Below, in pieces: positions 6,155 through 8,159 of a DNA stretch of 8,159 bases; positions within the stretch are counted from its first letter, which is position 1; each line of letters opens with the position of its first letter. The translations under genes and the position numbers were made by a program. The notes below the pieces were generated by a model that worked only from the letters and a program-made list of their open reading frames with translations, did not search any database and had not been told where the DNA came from. Origin of the DNA: Geobacter sp. UBA4074 (GTDB lineage Bacteria; Desulfobacterota; Desulfuromonadia; Geobacterales; Pseudopelobacteraceae); the NCBI GenBank assembly GCA_002383415.1, contig DFYU01000138.1, forward strand, positions 16,353-24,511, read 5' to 3'.

Positions 6155-7650
6155 GGTGCTGCCCTCCCTGTGCCGTTTTTAACCAGGGTGCCGACGATCC
6201 GGTTTTCGCGGGTAAAGTAGTTGCGGGCCACCCGTTGCAGGTCGGCCGGGGTGACTTTTTCGATCTTGGCGCGGTAACTGGTCAGAAAGCGCCAGGAGCC
6301 GGTCACGGCCTCGTACTCGGTCAGATTGCGGGCCAGGCCGCCGTTGGTGCCCATGCGGCGGGCCTCCTCGTATTCCAGTCGGTTCAGGATCTGCTGCAGC
6401 TCCCGTTGAGTGACCGGTTCGGTCTTGAGTCGTTCCAGTTCTGCCAGCAGCGCCTGCTCCACCTCGGCGGTGGTGTGGGGCGCCCGCGGTGTGGCGTGCA
6501 GCACAAACAGGTTGGGATAGCGGCTGCCCGGTGCATCAAAGACCGCAACGTCGGTGGCCAGCTGTTTCTCCAGCACCAGCGAGCGGTAGAGCCGCGAGGT
6601 GCGGCCCTGGCCCAGGATGGCGGCCAGCACGTCGAACAGTTCGTCGTCCGTGGCCCCCAGGGCGGTCTTGTGGAAGCCGATTACCACCTCCGGCTCGGCA
6701 TCGCCGATCACCTCCACCCGGCGTTCACCCCGCTGTCGTTCTTCTTGCACCGCCACCTCCGGCACCGGTGTGCCGGGGGGCAGATCGCCAAAGTAGCGCC
6801 CCACCAGGGCGATCACCGCTGTGGGATCGATATCGCCCACCACGGCGATGATGGCGTTGTTGGGGGCGTAGAATCGTTTCAGGAAGCTCTCGGCCTTGGT
6901 CCGGGAAAGCTGCTCAATGTCCGGCATCCAGCCGATGATCGGCTGGCCGTAGGGATGGGCGTTGTAGGCGCTGGCGATGAAGGTTTCCCACAGCTTGGCC
7001 CCGGGCTCGGCATCGTAGGAGCGACGGCGCTCTTCCATCACCACCGAACGTTCGCTGTAGAATTCGCGCAGTACCGGGTTGCGCATCCGGTCCGATTCGA
7101 TGGCGGCCCACAGCTCAAGCTTGTTGGCCGGCAGCGAGATCAGGTAGGTGGTGCCGTCTTTGCTGGTGAAGGCGTTGTAGCCGGAGCCGCCGTTGCGGGC
7201 GTACAGCTCGAAGAACTCATCCTTGACCACGTACTGTTGGGCCTGCTTTTCGAGGCCGGCCAGCTGCTGTTCGAGGCGCTTGATCAGTGCGTCGTCGGCC
7301 TTGGTCCCTTTAGCGCGCTCGGCCAGCAGCCGCTGGGCTGTGGCCTCGATGCTGTCCAGCAGGGGCTGTTCTGCGGCGTAATCCCTGGTGCCCAGGGTGG
7401 TGGTACCCTTGAACAGCATATGCTCCAGCAGGTGGGCGATACCCCGCTCATCGCTGCGTTCGTCCACGCTGCCCACCCTGAAGCGTATCCAGGCCGATAC
7501 GGTGGGAGACGTGTGCCGTTCCACCATCAGCAGTTTCAGTCCATTGGCAAAGGTGTGTTCAATCACTTTTTCGTCAAGTCCGGCGGCCTGCAGCGGCACA
7601 GCTGCGGCCAGCCAGAGGCCGATCAGTACTCCATACAGCAGACGTTTCAT
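6151..7650 (-). CDS. M16-family zinc metallopeptidase, active subunit
   Basis: Secreted 499-residue insulinase-like peptidase. An N-terminal signal peptide (about residues 1-23, ending in PLQAA) indicates export. The inverted zinc motif is intact: His73-Leu-Leu-Glu76-His77 in GIAHLLEHMLFKGT, with Glu76 as catalytic base. ERSVVMEE (200-207) supplies the distal glutamates; Glu207 is the likely third zinc ligand by the E-x6-E spacing of pitrilysin. The distance from His77 to Glu207 is 130 residues against roughly 75 in the basic family, explained by an inserted charged helical stretch at about 92-148. NGGSGYNAFTSKDGTTY (153-169) resumes the conserved core. The C-terminal half (GRTSRLYRSLVLEKQLATDV) lacks the RGLAY segment found in its partner, so each subunit seems to supply half of the active site. 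AGGAGG (7662-7667 in plus coordinates) overlaps the stop of the preceding MCE gene, 15 nt upstream. Confidence 0.93.
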   Translation of the reverse strand: MKRLLYGVLIGLWLAAAVPLQAAGLDEKVIEHTFANGLKLLMVERHTSPTVSAWIRFRVGSVDERSDERGIAHLLEHMLFKGTTTLGTRDYAAEQPLLDSIEATAQRLLAERAKGTKADDALIKRLEQQLAGLEKQAQQYVVKDEFFELYARNGGSGYNAFTSKDGTTYLISLPANKLELWAAIESDRMRNPVLREFYSERSVVMEERRRSYDAEPGAKLWETFIASAYNAHPYGQPIIGWMPDIEQLSRTKAESFLKRFYAPNNAIIAVVGDIDPTAVIALVGRYFGDLPPGTPVPEVAVQEERQRGERRVEVIGDAEPEVVIGFHKTALGATDDELFDVLAAILGQGRTSRLYRSLVLEKQLATDVAVFDAPGSRYPNLFVLHATPRAPHTTAEVEQALLAELERLKTEPVTQRELQQILNRLEYEEARRMGTNGGLARNLTEYEAVTGSWRFLTSYRAKIEKVTPADLQRVARNYFTRENRIVGTLVKNGTGRAAP

Positions 7651-7665
7651 CGTTGGTCGTTCCTC

Positions 7666-8159
7666 CTAAAACAGCGACAGCTTTACATAGCGGCCGGGGT
7701 TCTGCCTGATGTCGGCCACCAGTGCGTCCAGCGCCTCCACGGTTGTGTTCAGCTTGTCGTACAGTTCCTTGTCACTGATCAGCTTGCCCACGGTGCCGTC
7801 ACCGGCTTTCAGCTGTGCCGTCATAACCTCCAGGTCCTGCATCGAGCGGTCGGCCCGGGTGATCAGCGAAAGGCTCTTGTCGTAGAGCTGCCGGTCGTTG
7901 AGCAGCATGCCGAGGGTGGAATCTTTCGAGGTCAGTTTGCGGTTCAGCTCCCGTACGTCGTCAGCGGCCTGAATGCTCTTGTCCGCCAGGGCGGTCAGCT
8001 TGGTGTAGAGGCTTTTGTCGTAGATCAGACGGCTTAAGGTCCCCTCCGAGTGCTGGATCTCCTGCAGGGTCTGGTCAGCCCGGCTGAGGATGCTCATCAG
8101 TTTGTCGTAGGGTTCGCTGCTGCGGGTAAAACGCCCCAGGCTGCCCTGGCCGCGGTTGA
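7666..8159 (-). CDS. MCE/MlaD-like protein, C-terminal part (gene runs off the right edge)
   Basis: The last 163 residues of a protein whose start lies beyond the window; the reading frame is open to the edge, so the internal Met at 8097 is not the start. The visible part is amphipathic and probably helical, and is built of repeats of the form G-S/T-L/V-G-x-L...D..LY.KL (see the repeat entry). It ends in LVADIRQNPGRYVKLSLF, an ending typical of the C-terminal helical region of MCE (MlaD-like) proteins. These are the periplasmic, membrane-anchored lipid-binding parts of Mla-type ABC transporters that move phospholipids between the inner and outer membranes. The MCE domain itself would be upstream and cannot be checked, so the call rests on the tail alone. 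The gene is followed after 15 nt by the two M16 genes on the same strand, so all three probably form one operon, with the promoter outside the window. Confidence 0.7.
   Translation of the reverse strand, partial: NRGQGSLGRFTRSSEPYDKLMSILSRADQTLQEIQHSEGTLSRLIYDKSLYTKLTALADKSIQAADDVRELNRKLTSKDSTLGMLLNDRQLYDKSLSLITRADRSMQDLEVMTAQLKAGDGTVGKLISDKELYDKLNTTVEALDALVADIRQNPGRYVKLSLF
7750..8145 (-). repeat. Four imperfect 34-41-residue protein repeats in the MCE-like gene
   Basis: Copies begin at 8145 (GSLGRF...YDKL), 8043 (GTLSRLIYDKSLYTKL), 7920 (STLGMLLNDRQLYDKS) and 7797 (GTVGKLISDKELYDKL). Start-to-start spacing is 34, 41 and 41 residues. The repeat is visible at protein level; the DNA copies have diverged. 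The unit is probably a turn (Gly-Ser/Thr) followed by two helices, stacking into an extended helical rod. More copies may lie beyond the edge. Confidence 0.75.

Noticed and set aside
6055..8037. A 660-codon open frame on the plus strand opposite the M16 and MCE genes
   Set aside because: It is antisense to three well-supported genes; its translation is rich in Gly, Gln, His and Val with no recognisable domain, as expected for the complement of GC-rich codons. It also has no convincing ribosome site.

Overview
The window is a GC-rich stretch of an ordinary bacterial chromosome, most likely from a Geobacter-type organism (Desulfuromonadota, Geobacterales). This is inferred from gene order and protein character: a CcsA/ResC-type cytochrome c assembly protein heads a hemA-hemC-hemD operon, divergent from a thioredoxin gene whose active site is WCAPCK. 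No taxonomic marker gene is present, so the genus is a guess. No mobile element, tRNA, rRNA or CRISPR array was seen.

Left part (1-434): the 5' end of trxA runs leftward out of the window. About 250 bp separate it from the rightward heme operon. This divergent region holds a plausible promoter for each side (trxA 221-248, hem operon 327-356) and a perfect 7-bp inverted repeat lying on the trxA -10 and start region.

Heme operon (435-4318, + strand): ccsA, hemA, hemC and hemD are packed with gaps of 4-13 nt. HemA makes glutamate-1-semialdehyde from glutamyl-tRNA, HemC makes hydroxymethylbilane and HemD closes it to uroporphyrinogen III. CcsA uses heme for c-type cytochrome maturation. One transcript therefore carries both tetrapyrrole supply and a heme consumer. 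A strong 15-bp hairpin (4347-4380) ends the operon; hemB is not in it and HemD carries no methyltransferase domain.

Right part (4406-8159, - strand): flgM, the anti-sigma-28 factor, is a single small gene with a good candidate FliA (sigma-28) promoter just upstream, overlapping a perfect 10-bp inverted repeat. Upstream of it lies an apparent operon of the C-terminal part of an MCE/MlaD-like lipid-transport protein followed by two exported M16 (insulinase-like) peptidase genes overlapping by 4 nt. The first M16 protein has the zinc motif HLLEH; the second has lost it but keeps a GLAY segment, as in M16B heterodimers that share one active site.

I do not see a clearly new system. The parts most worth a second look are the M16 pair linked to the MCE protein (with a helical insertion in the active subunit and 34-41-residue repeats in the MCE protein), the flgM promoter set in a palindrome, and the palindrome at the trxA promoter.
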